Shown: positions 9,369-20,227, numbered from the stretch's first letter. The stretch is 64,000 bases of DNA from Pseudomonas sp. RIT623 (GCF_004519305.1 NZ_SOZA01000008.1:62001-126000); one strand, 5' to 3'. The notes: generated from the letters alone by a model not told the origin. Made by a program: numbers and translations.

Positions 9369-9797
9369 ATGAGAATAGGTGAACTGGCCAAGGTCACAGG
9401 CCTTGCCCCGTCGCGGATTCGGTTCTACGAGGCCAGCGGGCTGATCCAGCCGGTGCAGCGCAAGGCCAATGGCTATCGCGCCTACGATGCCGACACGGTG
9501 TGGGTGCTGGAGATGATCACCAACGCCCAGGCCGCCGGGTTCTCGCTGGAGGAAATCCGCCACCTGCTGCCAGCCAGGGCCAAGGGCTGGCAACACGACG
9601 AGCTGCTTGGCGGGCTCAAGCGCAAGGTCGAGGAGATCGAGCGGTTGCAGGAGCGCCTGGCGCGCAACAAGGCGCAGTTGCTGCTGGTGATCGAAGGCAT
9701 CGAGAGCAAGCCCGAGGGGATGGCCTGCGTGGACAATTCGCAGCGGGTGCTGGAGCGCCTGCGTGAAGAGATGGCCCAAGGCAAGGCAGGGCGTTGA
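9369..9797 (+). CDS. MerR-family transcriptional regulator
   Basis: A 142-residue MerR protein. The N-terminal winged helix (residues 1-70) begins MRIGELAKVTGLAPSRIRFYE, then comes a dimerisation coiled coil (about 80-115) and a short C terminus with one Cys in GMACVD. There is no vicinal Cys pair of the metal-sensing subgroups, so a CueR or MerR metal role is unlikely. The small-molecule or electrophile-sensing subgroup (AdhR/NmlR-like) fits better, by inference. It is divergent from the alpha/beta hydrolase with a MerR-type promoter between them. A second promoter of nearly the same sequence precedes the flavin oxidoreductase at 10996, so both are probable targets. Confidence 0.9.
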   Translation: MRIGELAKVTGLAPSRIRFYEASGLIQPVQRKANGYRAYDADTVWVLEMITNAQAAGFSLEEIRHLLPARAKGWQHDELLGGLKRKVEEIERLQERLARNKAQLLLVIEGIESKPEGMACVDNSQRVLERLREEMAQGKAGR

Positions 9798-9825
9798 GCC
9801 AGGGGCCCAACGCTGCCCTAGGGCG

Positions 9826-10821
9826 TCAGTTATCGGCTTGCAACGCCGCCAGCGGTTTGGGCGCATACAGCGCGCTCTGGAACGCCGGCACATACTCGTA
9901 CTTGAGCATCCGCCCCAATTGCAGCTCACGGATGTACTGCGCCAGGCTACCATCGCCGAGCACCAGTTCCACCGCCTCGGCGCTCATGCTCGAGGCATGG
10001 GCGGTCTGCCGCGAGGTGGCATAGCCATAGGCCAACCGCCCCTGGTGATCCAGGTTGGTGAAGCTGTTGGTCACCAGCCCCGGCTCATGGGAGAGGTCCT
10101 CCAGCTTGCGTCCACGCATCACCACATCGACCTTGCCGGTCTGTGCGTCGATGATGTCGTAGGTCACAGCGGCCGCGTCCTCGCGGCGGTTGATCGGGGT
10201 CAGCCACTTGGGCAGGTTGTAGCCGACCACGCCGCGCACCCGCGCCAATTCGGTGTTCACCGGCAGCTTGAGGACATAGCCCCAGAAGTCCTTGGACAGC
10301 GATTGCCCGACCAGGGTGAACGGCCCGAAGTTCGACTTGCCCGGCTTGTTGGTGATGATCGACAGGGCGATTTCGTTGTAACTGTCGTTGTCGCAATAGT
10401 CATAGCTGTAGGCGGTGAGCGCCACCAGGCCGCGGCCCGGCCACACTTGCAGCGGCTGCACCTGGGCCAGTACCTCGGGGGGCATCAGCGCGCGCAGGCG
10501 CTCCAGGTCGGCGGTGTACACCGCGGTGATACGGCTGTTCTGGTAGTAGAAGTTCGGCGAGTAGGACGCGAAGCCCATGTCGACCTGGGTCTTTTGCAGC
10601 CCCTTGAACCAGCTCAGGTCCAGCTCCGGCGCTTGCTCGTGGATCACCGACAGCGGCGGGTTGGAACGATAGCGCTCGTACAGCCCGCCCTTGAGCACCG
10701 GCACGGGATGCCCGGCAATGTCGATCAGGGTGGTGTCGGCGTGCTCGGGGATGCCGTTGGCGGCATGGCTGACAGGGGCCAGCAGGGCGCCGGCCAGGGC
10801 GGCGACAGGTCCAAGTTTCAC
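9826..10821 (-). CDS. Exported acetoacetate decarboxylase-like protein
   Basis: A 331-residue protein with a clear signal peptide (MKLGPVAALAGALLAPVSHA, cleavage likely after A20). The body resembles the acetoacetate decarboxylase beta-cone fold: the central segment with GRGLVALTAYSYDYCDNDSYNE and the later VRGVVGYNLPKWL and DVVMRGRKL match the family's general layout. I do not see a clear catalytic Lys pair, so it may be a binding protein or a decarboxylase-like enzyme of another type. The start is GTG at 10821 with GGAGAA upstream. It is divergent from the flavin oxidoreductase and could share its inducer. Confidence 0.65.
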   Translation of the reverse strand: MKLGPVAALAGALLAPVSHAANGIPEHADTTLIDIAGHPVPVLKGGLYERYRSNPPLSVIHEQAPELDLSWFKGLQKTQVDMGFASYSPNFYYQNSRITAVYTADLERLRALMPPEVLAQVQPLQVWPGRGLVALTAYSYDYCDNDSYNEIALSIITNKPGKSNFGPFTLVGQSLSKDFWGYVLKLPVNTELARVRGVVGYNLPKWLTPINRREDAAAVTYDIIDAQTGKVDVVMRGRKLEDLSHEPGLVTNSFTNLDHQGRLAYGYATSRQTAHASSMSAEAVELVLGDGSLAQYIRELQLGRMLKYEYVPAFQSALYAPKPLAALQADN

Positions 10822-10935
10822 GTTGCGGTTCTCCAGGGCGTGCTTGACGAAGCGAGAAAGAAAGTCACTGCACCGGCACCCTAACGTTCAACCCAACTTG
10901 AGAGTCAATGGTCAAGTTTTTCGCTTTGCCAAGGC

Positions 10936-10966
10936 TTGACCTTAAAGCTGACTTTAAGGCTAAGGT
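10936..10966 (+). promoter_or_regulatory. MerR-type promoter of the flavin oxidoreductase
   Basis: TTGACC (10936-10941) and TAAGGT (10961-10966) are 19 bases apart, with the palindrome TTAAAGctgaCTTTAA in the spacer. The -35 element is identical to that at 9344-9349, and 13 of 19 spacer bases are the same. It lies 30 bases before the ATG at 10996 and rules out an upstream start codon. Confidence 0.78.
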
Positions 10967-10995
10967 CGCCGCACCAACTCGCTGAGGTGCTGTCG

Positions 10996-12222
10996 ATGGA
11001 CGTGTTCTCCCCCCTGACCCTGCCCAATGGCTCGATCATCCCCAACCGCATTGCCAAGGCCGCCATGGAGGAAAACATGGCCGATGCCGAGCATGCCCCT
11101 TCCGCGCAATTGATGCGCCTGTACCAGGCCTGGGCCGAGGGCGGCGCGGGGTTGATCATCAGCGGCAATGTCATGGTCGATAACCGCGCCATGACCGGCC
11201 CGGGCGGGGTGGTGCTGGAGGATGACCGGCAACTGGCGCGCTTTCGCCAGTGGGCCGCCACCGGGCGGGCCAAGGGCGCGCAGTTCTGGTTGCAGATCAA
11301 TCACCCTGGCCGGCAGATGCGCGCCAACCTGGGCCAGGTGACCTGGGCGCCGTCGGCCGTGGCGTTGGACCTGGGCAAGATGTCCAAGCTTTTCGCCACG
11401 CCGCAGGCGATGACGGCCGAGGTGATCGAGGAGGTGATCCGGCGCTTCGCCAACACCGCCCGGTTGGCGGAGCAGGCGGGCTTTACCGGGGTCGAAATCC
11501 ATGCCGCGCACGGCTACCTGCTCAGCCAGTTCCTGTCGCCCCTGACCAACCAGCGCAGCGACCAGTGGGGCGGCTCGCTGGAAAACCGCGCGCGCTTGCT
11601 GCTGGAAATCGTCAAGGCGGTGCGCGCGGTGGTGTCGCCGGGCTTCGCCGTGGCGGTCAAGCTCAACTCGGCGGACTTCCAACGTGGCGGTTTTAGTGCC
11701 GACGATGCCAGGCAAGTGGTCGGCCTGCTCAACGGCTTGTCGATTGACCTGGTGGAGCTGTCGGGCGGCAGCTACGAGGCACCGGCGATGCAGGGCCAGG
11801 CCCGGGATGGCCGGACATTGGCGCGTGAGGCCTATTTCCTGGAGTTCGCCAAGGATATTCGCGCGGTGGCGAACATGCCGGTGATGGTCACCGGCGGGAT
11901 CCGCCGTCGGTCGATTGCCGAGCAGGTGGTGCACAGCGGCGTGGAGATGGTCGGCATCGGCACCGCGCTGGCCATCGACCCGGCCTTGCCCCGCGCTTGG
12001 CGCGCGGGCAGGGATGCAGCGCCAGCGCTGCGGCCGATCACCTGGAAGAACAAGGCGCTGGCCTCGCTGGGCAACATGGCCATGGTCAAGTTCCAGTTGC
12101 GCCAATTGAGCCAAGCCAAGGCGCCCGACCCACAGGTGGCCCCCTGGTGGGCGCTGCTGCGCCAGCAATGGGCCGATGCCGCGCGCACCCGCCAGTATCG
12201 CCGGCGCATGGCGCGGCAATAA
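10996..12222 (+). CDS. NADH:flavin oxidoreductase / Old Yellow Enzyme-like
   Basis: A 408-residue FMN TIM-barrel enzyme of the OYE class, expected to reduce activated C=C bonds of enals, enones or xenobiotics with NAD(P)H. Motifs seen are INHPGRQ (residues about 98-104), EIHAAHGYLLSQFLSP (about 170-185), LENRARLLLEI and the phosphate-binding VTGGIRRR near residue 300. No C-terminal iron-sulphur or NAD domain is present, so it is the short single-domain type. The ATG at 10996 sits 30 bases after a MerR-type -10 element, with TGAGG upstream. Likely function: MerR-induced detoxification of reactive carbonyls together with the hydrolase at 8424. Confidence 0.88.
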   Translation: MDVFSPLTLPNGSIIPNRIAKAAMEENMADAEHAPSAQLMRLYQAWAEGGAGLIISGNVMVDNRAMTGPGGVVLEDDRQLARFRQWAATGRAKGAQFWLQINHPGRQMRANLGQVTWAPSAVALDLGKMSKLFATPQAMTAEVIEEVIRRFANTARLAEQAGFTGVEIHAAHGYLLSQFLSPLTNQRSDQWGGSLENRARLLLEIVKAVRAVVSPGFAVAVKLNSADFQRGGFSADDARQVVGLLNGLSIDLVELSGGSYEAPAMQGQARDGRTLAREAYFLEFAKDIRAVANMPVMVTGGIRRRSIAEQVVHSGVEMVGIGTALAIDPALPRAWRAGRDAAPALRPITWKNKALASLGNMAMVKFQLRQLSQAKAPDPQVAPWWALLRQQWADAARTRQYRRRMARQ

Positions 12223-12278
12223 CGCCACGGCACGGCCAGTAGATGTGATAATGCCCGGGTTACCACCAGGGCTTGCGC

Positions 12279-12692
12279 ATGCTGACCATCTCCAACACCG
12301 TGCATCTGCCGGATGCCGAAATCGAGCTCACCTACATCCGTGCCCAAGGCGCGGGCGGGCAGAACGTCAACAAGGTCTCAAGCGCCGTGCACCTGCGCCT
12401 GGACATTCCTGCCTCGTCGCTGCCGACGTTCTACAAGGAGCGGCTGTTGGCGCTGCGTGACAGCCGCATCACCGCGGATGGGGTGCTGATCATCAAGGCC
12501 CAGCAGTACCGCACCCAGGAGCAGAACCGCGCCGATGCCTTGGCGCGCCTGGTCGAGCTGATCCAGGGCGCCACCAAGGTCGAGAAAAAACGCCGGCCGA
12601 CCAAGCCGACCCTGGGTTCGAAGACCCGCCGCCTGGAATCGAAGGCGCGGCGTGGCACGGTCAAGGCAGGGCGCGGCAAGGTCGATTTCTAG
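12279..12692 (+). CDS. arfB: Peptidyl-tRNA hydrolase ArfB (ribosome rescue)
   Basis: A 137-residue release-factor-like protein that frees ribosomes stalled on non-stop mRNA. The catalytic GGQ is at residues 26-28 in [12 protein letters not shown]. The C-terminal tail is basic ([16 protein letters not shown]...KAGRGK) and enters the empty mRNA channel, as in E. coli ArfB. The start at 12279 aligns with the E. coli N terminus; a TTG two codons earlier is less likely. It is convergent with lvaR and probably its own transcription unit. Confidence 0.94.
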   Translation: MLTISNTVHLPDAEIELTYIRAQGAGGQNVNKVSSAVHLRLDIPASSLPTFYKERLLALRDSRITADGVLIIKAQQYRTQEQNRADALARLVELIQGATKVEKKRRPTKPTLGSKTRRLESKARRGTVKAGRGKVDF

Positions 12693-12740
12693 GCGACACA
12701 ACCGTGCACTGGGGGCTGTGCGTGAATGCGTTCGCGCAGC

Positions 12741-14696
<1,956 letters not shown>

Positions 14697-14720
14697 GGCG
14701 AACCCTGTTCATGGTTGCAA

Positions 14721-14759
14721 TGTTTCCATGGTGAACGAAAGCCTTGCATAAGTGAAACA
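14721..14759. promoter_or_regulatory. Possible enhancer site for LvaR
   Basis: Inverted TGTTTC (14721-14726) and GAAACA (14754-14759), 27 bases apart, lie 75-115 bases upstream of the sigma-54 promoter. The distance is right for an enhancer-binding protein, but the arms are short. Confidence 0.35.
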
Positions 14760-14834
14760 AAGGTTGTGCCGCCGGCCTTTGCCGAGAGCACCGCAGGTTA
14801 GGTCCGACGGGGCCTGCAGCTGGATTCTTGGCAG

Positions 14835-14851
14835 TTGGCCCAGGCCTTGCT
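14835..14851 (+). promoter_or_regulatory. Sigma-54 (-24/-12) promoter of lvaABCDE
   Basis: The sequence TTGGCCCAGGCCTTGCT has the invariant GG and GC separated by 10 bases and close agreement with TGGCAC-N5-TTGC. It lies about 47 bases before lvaA and is divergent from the sigma-54 activator lvaR. Confidence 0.8.
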
Positions 14852-14897
14852 CTAGCCCTCCTGGCAATTCACCCGTGAACACAGGGCCCATCGACCC

Positions 14898-15956
14898 ATG
14901 AGCAGTTCCCCCACGATTCCCCTGGCCAGCGATCCGCTCGCGGCCAGTCCCCATGACCAACGGTTGGTCGATTTCATTCGTCAACGGGCGGCCGCCGAGC
15001 GGGTGTCCATCATCGCGCGCAAGCGTTTGAGCGGCGGTGCCATCCAGGAGAACTGGCGCCTGGACCTGCAGATCGAGGGTGGCCCATGGGCCGGCGCTCG
15101 ACGTTGGGTGCTGCGCAGCGACGCCTTGTCCGCGCTGCCCGCCAGCCTCGATCGCGAACAGGAGTTCGCCGTGCTGCAAGTGGTGCACCAGGCCGGGGTC
15201 AAGGTCCCCAGGCCGCTCTGGTTGTGCCGCGATCCGCAGGTTCAGGGACGGCTGTTCTTCCTCATGGAGTACGTGCCGGGTATCGCCGCCGGGCGCCTGC
15301 TCAGCGCCCAGGCCGGGCCACAGGGCCAGGCCGGGCTTGCGGCGCAACTGGGCGCCAACCTGGCACGCCTGCACCAGGTGCGCCCCCCCTCGGCGACACT
15401 GGATTTCCTGCCAATCCCTGACACCTCGCCGGCCCTGGCAACCATCGGCGCCTACCGCCACTACCTCGACAGCCTCGATGCGGCCTACCCGGCCCTGGAG
15501 TGGGGCCTGCGCTGGTGCGAGCTGCACGCGCCGCGCAGCCACGCGCTGTGCCTGCTGCACCGCGACTACCGCAGCGGCAACTACCTGGCCAGCGAGCAAG
15601 GGCTCGAAGCGGTGCTCGACTGGGAGTTCAGCGGCTGGGGCGACCCCTGCGAAGACCTGGGCTGGTTCACCGCCCGTTGCTGGCGCTTCACCCGTCCCGA
15701 CCTGGAGGCGGGCGGCATTGGCCTGCTGGAGGACTTCCTGCGCGGCTACCACGAGGTGTCGACCCTGGCCATCGAACCCAGCCAGCTGCACTACTGGCAG
15801 GTCATGGCCACCCTGCGCTGGGCGGTGATCGCCTTGCAGCAAGGGCAGCGCCACTTGTCCGGCGAAGAGCCTTCCCTCGAACTGGCCCTGACCGCGCGCC
15901 TGTTGCCGGAGTTGGAGCTGGACATCCTGAACATGACCGGAGCCGAAGCGCCATGA
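14898..15956 (+). CDS. lvaA: 4-hydroxyacyl-CoA kinase subunit (APH-fold phosphotransferase)
   Basis: A 352-residue aminoglycoside-phosphotransferase-fold kinase, the same fold as the kinase half of human ACAD10/11. The catalytic loop HRDYRSGNYL is near residue 221 and the metal-binding DWEFSGWGD near 241. In the levulinate pathway LvaA, with LvaB, phosphorylates 4-hydroxyvaleryl-CoA before isomerisation to 3-hydroxyvaleryl-CoA. It is the first gene of the operon behind the sigma-54 promoter and overlaps lvaB by ATGA. Gene order and families match P. putida lvaABCDE. Confidence 0.93.
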   Translation: MSSSPTIPLASDPLAASPHDQRLVDFIRQRAAAERVSIIARKRLSGGAIQENWRLDLQIEGGPWAGARRWVLRSDALSALPASLDREQEFAVLQVVHQAGVKVPRPLWLCRDPQVQGRLFFLMEYVPGIAAGRLLSAQAGPQGQAGLAAQLGANLARLHQVRPPSATLDFLPIPDTSPALATIGAYRHYLDSLDAAYPALEWGLRWCELHAPRSHALCLLHRDYRSGNYLASEQGLEAVLDWEFSGWGDPCEDLGWFTARCWRFTRPDLEAGGIGLLEDFLRGYHEVSTLAIEPSQLHYWQVMATLRWAVIALQQGQRHLSGEEPSLELALTARLLPELELDILNMTGAEAP

Positions 15957-16309
15957 CCCAACCGAATGCCGCGCAACTGCTCGACATCGCCCGCCAGACC
16001 TTGCTGGAGCAGGTGTTGCCCACGCTGGCCAGTGAGCTGCGCTACCCGGCGCTGATGATCGCCAATGCCATGGCCATCGCCGCGCGCGAAAGCCGTCTGC
16101 AAGACCAGCTGAGCGCTCAGGAACAGGCCGGTCTGGGCGCCTTGTTGGAAACGCCGCCGGCGACCCTAGCCGCTACCCGGCAGCACCTGGCCCTGGCGAT
16201 CCGCGCGGGCCGCCATGACGCCCCGCAGGCGCGTCGCACCCTGGTCGAGGCCCTGCGCCGGACCACGCTTGCCCACCTGACGATCAGTAACCCCAAGGCC
16301 ATGCCTTGA
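15953..16309 (+). CDS. lvaB: Small partner of the 4-hydroxyacyl-CoA kinase
   Basis: A 118-residue, mostly helical cytoplasmic protein of the DUF6285 type, with Ala/Leu-rich helices and no membrane segment. In P. putida the LvaB partner is needed for LvaA kinase activity. Its start codon overlaps the lvaA stop (ATGA), which supports tight coupling and an equimolar complex. It has no catalytic motif of its own. Confidence 0.9.
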   Translation: MTQPNAAQLLDIARQTLLEQVLPTLASELRYPALMIANAMAIAARESRLQDQLSAQEQAGLGALLETPPATLAATRQHLALAIRAGRHDAPQARRTLVEALRRTTLAHLTISNPKAMP

Positions 16310-16365
16310 GCACGGCTAGCCGCCGATCCATTGCCAAGACTGCAACCGCACAAATAAGGACAACC

Positions 16366-17538
16366 ATGAACTTCAACCTTTCCGACGACCTGCTGGCCTT
16401 GCAGGCCAGGACGCGCGATTTCATCGCCAACCACGTGATCCCTTTCGAGAACGATCCCCGCCAGGACCGTCACGGTCCCAGCGATGCCCTGCGCCAGGAC
16501 TTGCTGGAAAAAGCCCGCGTCGCCGGCCTGCTGACCCCCCATGCCAGTCCCGAGATGGGCGGCATGGGCCTGAGCCACGTGGCCAAGGCGATCGTCTTCG
16601 AGGAAGCTGGGTATTCGCCCCTGGGCCCGGTGGCGCTGAATATCCACGCCCCCGATGAAGGCAACATCCACCTGATGGACGTGGTCGCCACCGAGGCGCA
16701 GAAGGACCGCTGGCTGCGCCCGTTGGTCCAGGGCCGGGCGCGCTCATGCTTCGCCATGACCGAGCCTGCGCCGGGCTCGGGTTCGGATCCGTCGATGCTG
16801 CGCACCACCGCCACCCGCGATGGCGACGACTACCTGATCAACGGCCGCAAGTGGTTGATCACCGGCGCCGATGGCGCCGATTTCGCGATCATCATGGCGC
16901 GCATGGAAGACGGCACGGCGACCATGTTCCTGAGCGACATGCAGCGTGAGGGCATCGTCCACGAACGGCAACTGGACTCGCTGGACAGCTGCTTCACCGG
17001 TGGCCACGGGCAACTGCGTTTCGACAACCTGCGCATCCCGGCAAGCGATGTGCTCGGCGAGATCGGCAAGGGTTTCCGCTATGCCCAGGTGCGTCTGGCG
17101 CCGGCACGGCTGACCCACTGCATGCGCTGGCTCGGTGCCGCGCGGCGTGCCCACGACATCGCCTGCGACCATGCGCGCACCCGCGACGCCTTCGGCAAAT
17201 CCCTGGGCGAGCACCAGGGCGTCGGCTTCATGCTCGCCGACAACCAGATGGACCTGCATGTGGTGCGCCTGGCGGTATGGCATTGCGCCTGGGTGCTCGA
17301 CCAGGGCGAACGGGGCAATGTCGACTCGAGCATGGCCAAGGTGATCAGCTCCGAGGCGCTGTGGCGGGTGGTCGATCGCTCGATGCAGGTGCTGGGTGGG
17401 CGTGGCGTGACCGGGGACACGGTGGTGGAGCGGATCTTCCGCGATATCCGGCCGTTCCGCATCTATGACGGCCCGAGCGAAGTGCACCGCATGAGCCTGG
17501 CGAAAAAACTCCTCGACCAGCGCTTGGGAGGTCACTGA
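16366..17538 (+). CDS. lvaC: ACAD10/11-like acyl-CoA dehydrogenase of levulinate catabolism
   Basis: A 390-residue acyl-CoA dehydrogenase-fold flavoprotein. The N-terminal helical domain, the FAD-binding FAMTEPAPGSGSDPSM and the C-terminal QVLGGRGVTGDTVVERIFRDIRPFRIYDGPSEVH are all present. In the lva pathway it turns the phosphorylated 4-hydroxyvaleryl-CoA into the 3-hydroxy isomer through a pentenoyl-CoA intermediate rather than doing classical beta-oxidation. The start at 16366 has AAGGA seven bases upstream; a longer frame reaches back into the lvaB tail without a ribosome site. The stop overlaps the lvaD start (TGATG). Confidence 0.92.
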   Translation: MNFNLSDDLLALQARTRDFIANHVIPFENDPRQDRHGPSDALRQDLLEKARVAGLLTPHASPEMGGMGLSHVAKAIVFEEAGYSPLGPVALNIHAPDEGNIHLMDVVATEAQKDRWLRPLVQGRARSCFAMTEPAPGSGSDPSMLRTTATRDGDDYLINGRKWLITGADGADFAIIMARMEDGTATMFLSDMQREGIVHERQLDSLDSCFTGGHGQLRFDNLRIPASDVLGEIGKGFRYAQVRLAPARLTHCMRWLGAARRAHDIACDHARTRDAFGKSLGEHQGVGFMLADNQMDLHVVRLAVWHCAWVLDQGERGNVDSSMAKVISSEALWRVVDRSMQVLGGRGVTGDTVVERIFRDIRPFRIYDGPSEVHRMSLAKKLLDQRLGGH

Positions 17539-18305
17539 TGCAGCCGCAACTTGCTCGACTGTTCTCTCTCGATGGCCGTCGCGTCCTGGTGACCGGGGCC
17601 TCCAGTGGCCTGGGCCGGCACTTTGCCCAGACCCTGGCGGCGGCCGGCGCCGAGGTGCTGGTCGCCGCCCGGCGCGAGGCGCCGTTGCAGGCCCTGGTCG
17701 AGGCCATCCAGGCCAACGGCGGCCGCGCCCGCGCCTTTGCCCTCGATGTCACCAGCCGCGACGATGTCTGCCGGGTGCTCGATGCCGCCGGCCCGCTGGA
17801 TGTGCTGGTCAACAATGCCGGGGTGAGCGACAGCCAGCCTCTGCTCGACTGCGACGATGGCAGTTGGGACCGTGTGCTCGACACCAACCTCAAGGGCGCC
17901 TGGACGGTGGCCCAGGAAAGCGCGCGGCGCATGGTCGCCGCAGGGCAGGGCGGCAGCCTGATCAACGTCACCTCGATCCTCGCCAGCCGGGTGGCCGGCG
18001 CCGTTGCTCCTTATCTGGCGGCCAAGGCGGGCCTGGCGCACCTGACCCGGGCCATGGCCCTGGAGCTGGCGCGCCATGGTATCCGCGTGAACGCCCTGGC
18101 GCCGGGGTACGTGATGACCGACTTGAACGAGGCATTCCTGGCCAGCGACGCGGGGCAGAAGTTGCGCGCGCGCATTCCGAGCCGGCGTTTCAGCCAGCCG
18201 GCGGACCTGGATGGCGCCTTGCTGCTGCTCGCCAGCGACGCCGGCCGCGGCATGAGCGGCAGCGAGATCGTGGTCGATGGCGGCCACCTGTGCAGCAGCC
18301 TGTAG
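17538..18305 (+). CDS. lvaD: SDR: levulinyl-CoA reductase / 3-hydroxyacyl-CoA step
   Basis: A 255-residue classical short-chain dehydrogenase. It has the cofactor motif TGASSGLG near residue 17, NNAG near 94, a catalytic Ser in NVTSI and YLAAK (Tyr-x3-Lys) near 160, and a complete C terminus. In P. putida LvaD reduces levulinyl-CoA (4-oxo) to 4-hydroxyvaleryl-CoA. It overlaps lvaC by one base, so it is translationally coupled. Confidence 0.92.
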   Translation: MQPQLARLFSLDGRRVLVTGASSGLGRHFAQTLAAAGAEVLVAARREAPLQALVEAIQANGGRARAFALDVTSRDDVCRVLDAAGPLDVLVNNAGVSDSQPLLDCDDGSWDRVLDTNLKGAWTVAQESARRMVAAGQGGSLINVTSILASRVAGAVAPYLAAKAGLAHLTRAMALELARHGIRVNALAPGYVMTDLNEAFLASDAGQKLRARIPSRRFSQPADLDGALLLLASDAGRGMSGSEIVVDGGHLCSSL

Positions 18306-18388
18306 ATACACCCCCCCCCAGCCTTGCAAACCCCGTGATGAATGGCACCGGCTGTGCCGGTCAAGAACAACAAGAAACAGAGGTGGTT

Positions 18389-18436
18389 ATGTGCGTGCAA
18401 CCGTTGAACTGCCCATGGACGAAGGACCCGTCATGA
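18389..18436 (+). other. Possible 15-codon leader ORF ahead of lvaE
   Basis: ATG at 18389 follows GAGG by five bases and opens a 15-codon frame (MCVQPLNCPWTKDPS) whose TGA overlaps the lvaE ATG as ATGA. It may couple translation of lvaE to upstream ribosomes. The same ribosome site could instead start lvaE itself at GTG 18391, so the leader is uncertain. Confidence 0.3.
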
Positions 18437-20088
18437 TGAACCCGAACCTGGAACACGAACTGGCACCGAATGCGGCCAACCACGTGCCGCTGTCGCCGCT
18501 GTCGTTCCTCAAGCGCGCCGCGCAGGTCTATCCGCAGCGCGACGCAGTGGTGTACGGCGACCGTCGCTACACCTACCAGCAGTTGCACCAGCGCAGCCGG
18601 GCCCTGGCCAGCGCCCTGGAGCGGGTCGGCGTGCAGCCTGGCGAGCGCGTGGCGATCCTGGCGCCGAACATCCCCGAGATGCTCGAGGCGCACTATGGCG
18701 TGCCCGGCGCCGGGGCCGTGCTGGTATGCATCAATATTCGCCTGGAAGCGCGCAGCATCGCGTTCATCCTGCGCCATTGCGCGGCCAGGGTACTGTTGTG
18801 CGATTGCGAGTTCGGCGCGGTGGTCCACCAGGCGCTGGCGATGCTGGACACGCCGCCACTGCTGGTAGGCATCGATGATGCCCAGGCCGAGGGCGCCGAC
18901 CTGGCGCCGGACCTGGACTACGAAAGCTTCCTGGCCCAGGGCGATGGCAACCGGCCGTTGAGCGCGCCGCACAACGAATGGCAGTCGATCGCCATCAACT
19001 ACACCTCCGGCACCACCGGCGATCCCAAGGGCGTGGTGCTGCATCATCGCGGCGCCTACCTCAATGCCTGCGCCGGGGCGCTGATCTTCCAGCTCGGCCC
19101 GCGTAGTGTCTACCTGTGGACCCTGCCGATGTTCCACTGCAACGGCTGGAGCCATACCTGGGCAGTGACCCTGTCGGGCGGCAGCCATGTGTGCCTGCGC
19201 AAGGTGCAGGCCGAGGCGATTCACGCCGCCATCGCCGCGCACGGCGTGACCCACCTGAGCGCGGCACCGGTGGTGATGTCGATGCTGATCCATGCTCCGG
19301 CAGGCGCCGCGCCGTCCCAGGCGGTGTCGGTGATAACTGGTGGCGCCGCACCGCCCAGCGCGGTGATCGCCGCCATGGAGGCGCGCGGTTTCAGCATCAC
19401 CCACGCCTATGGCATGACCGAAAGCTATGGCCCCAGTACCTTGTGCCTGTGGCAGCCAGGCGTCGACGAGCTGCCGCTGGAGGCTCGCGCGCGGTTCATG
19501 AGCCGCCAGGGCGTGGCCCATCCGATGCTCGAGGAAGCCACGGTGCTGGATACCGATAGTGGCCAGCCGGTGCCCGCCGACGGGGCGACCCTGGGCGAGC
19601 TGGTGGTGCGCGGCAACACGGTGATGAAAGGCTACCTGCACAACCCCGAAGCCACCCGCAGCGCCCTGGCTGGCGGCTGGCTGCACACGGGCGACCTCGC
19701 CGTGCTGCACCCCGATGGCTATGTGGAGATCAAGGACCGGGCCAAGGACATCATCATTTCCGGCGGCGAGAACATCAGTTCGCTGGAGATCGAGGAGGTG
19801 CTCTACCAGCATCCCGAGGTGCTCGAGGCTGCCGTGGTGGCGCGGCCTGATTCGCGCTGGGGCGAAACCCCGCATGCCTTCGTCACCCTGTGTGCCGAGG
19901 CCCAGGCGGGCATCACCGGCGAAGAGCTGATCCGCTGGTGTCGCGAGCGCCTGGCGCACTTCAAGGCGCCGCGGCATGTCTCGTTGGTGGAGCTGCCCAA
20001 GACGGCCACCGGCAAGATCCAGAAGTTCGTCCTGCGCGAATGGGCTCGCCAGGCGGCCGCTGCAGCCAGCGATCGACCGGAAGGGTGA
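18433..20088 (+). CDS. lvaE: Acyl-CoA synthetase for levulinate
   Basis: A 551-residue AMP-forming acyl-CoA ligase. The P-loop YTSGTTGDPKG (about residue 190), the AYGMTESYGP A5 region, the hinge LHTGDLAVLHPDGYVEIKDRAKD and the C-terminal Lys in PKTATGKIQK are all present. It activates levulinate to levulinyl-CoA, the entry step. I placed the start at 18433 with GAAGGA seven bases before it. GTG at 18391, after GAGGTGG, is an alternative that would add 14 residues. A 127-base gap with a small hairpin (18347-18361) separates it from lvaD, the only real gap in the operon. Confidence 0.93.
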   Translation: MMNPNLEHELAPNAANHVPLSPLSFLKRAAQVYPQRDAVVYGDRRYTYQQLHQRSRALASALERVGVQPGERVAILAPNIPEMLEAHYGVPGAGAVLVCINIRLEARSIAFILRHCAARVLLCDCEFGAVVHQALAMLDTPPLLVGIDDAQAEGADLAPDLDYESFLAQGDGNRPLSAPHNEWQSIAINYTSGTTGDPKGVVLHHRGAYLNACAGALIFQLGPRSVYLWTLPMFHCNGWSHTWAVTLSGGSHVCLRKVQAEAIHAAIAAHGVTHLSAAPVVMSMLIHAPAGAAPSQAVSVITGGAAPPSAVIAAMEARGFSITHAYGMTESYGPSTLCLWQPGVDELPLEARARFMSRQGVAHPMLEEATVLDTDSGQPVPADGATLGELVVRGNTVMKGYLHNPEATRSALAGGWLHTGDLAVLHPDGYVEIKDRAKDIIISGGENISSLEIEEVLYQHPEVLEAAVVARPDSRWGETPHAFVTLCAEAQAGITGEELIRWCRERLAHFKAPRHVSLVELPKTATGKIQKFVLREWARQAAAAASDRPEG

Positions 20089-20227
20089 TGCGTGGTCACC
20101 CTCCCGGTCGGCCGCCGGCCTGCTCGAGTCTGCTATATCGAGCCGAGGAAAAGCTTCACACTATGCGCCAAAATACAGGTAGGCACTGTACCTGCCTGTG
20201 AGCCGACATTCATCAGCCGGACCTGCA

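Noticed and set aside
9369..9797. MerR regulator as a metal sensor
   Set aside because: The C terminus has a single Cys and none of the paired Cys motifs of the mercury- or copper-sensing groups.
10884..10925. A third MerR-type promoter for the acetoacetate-decarboxylase-like gene
   Set aside because: A TTGACC is present on the minus strand, but no good -10 lies at 19 bases and the palindrome is weak.
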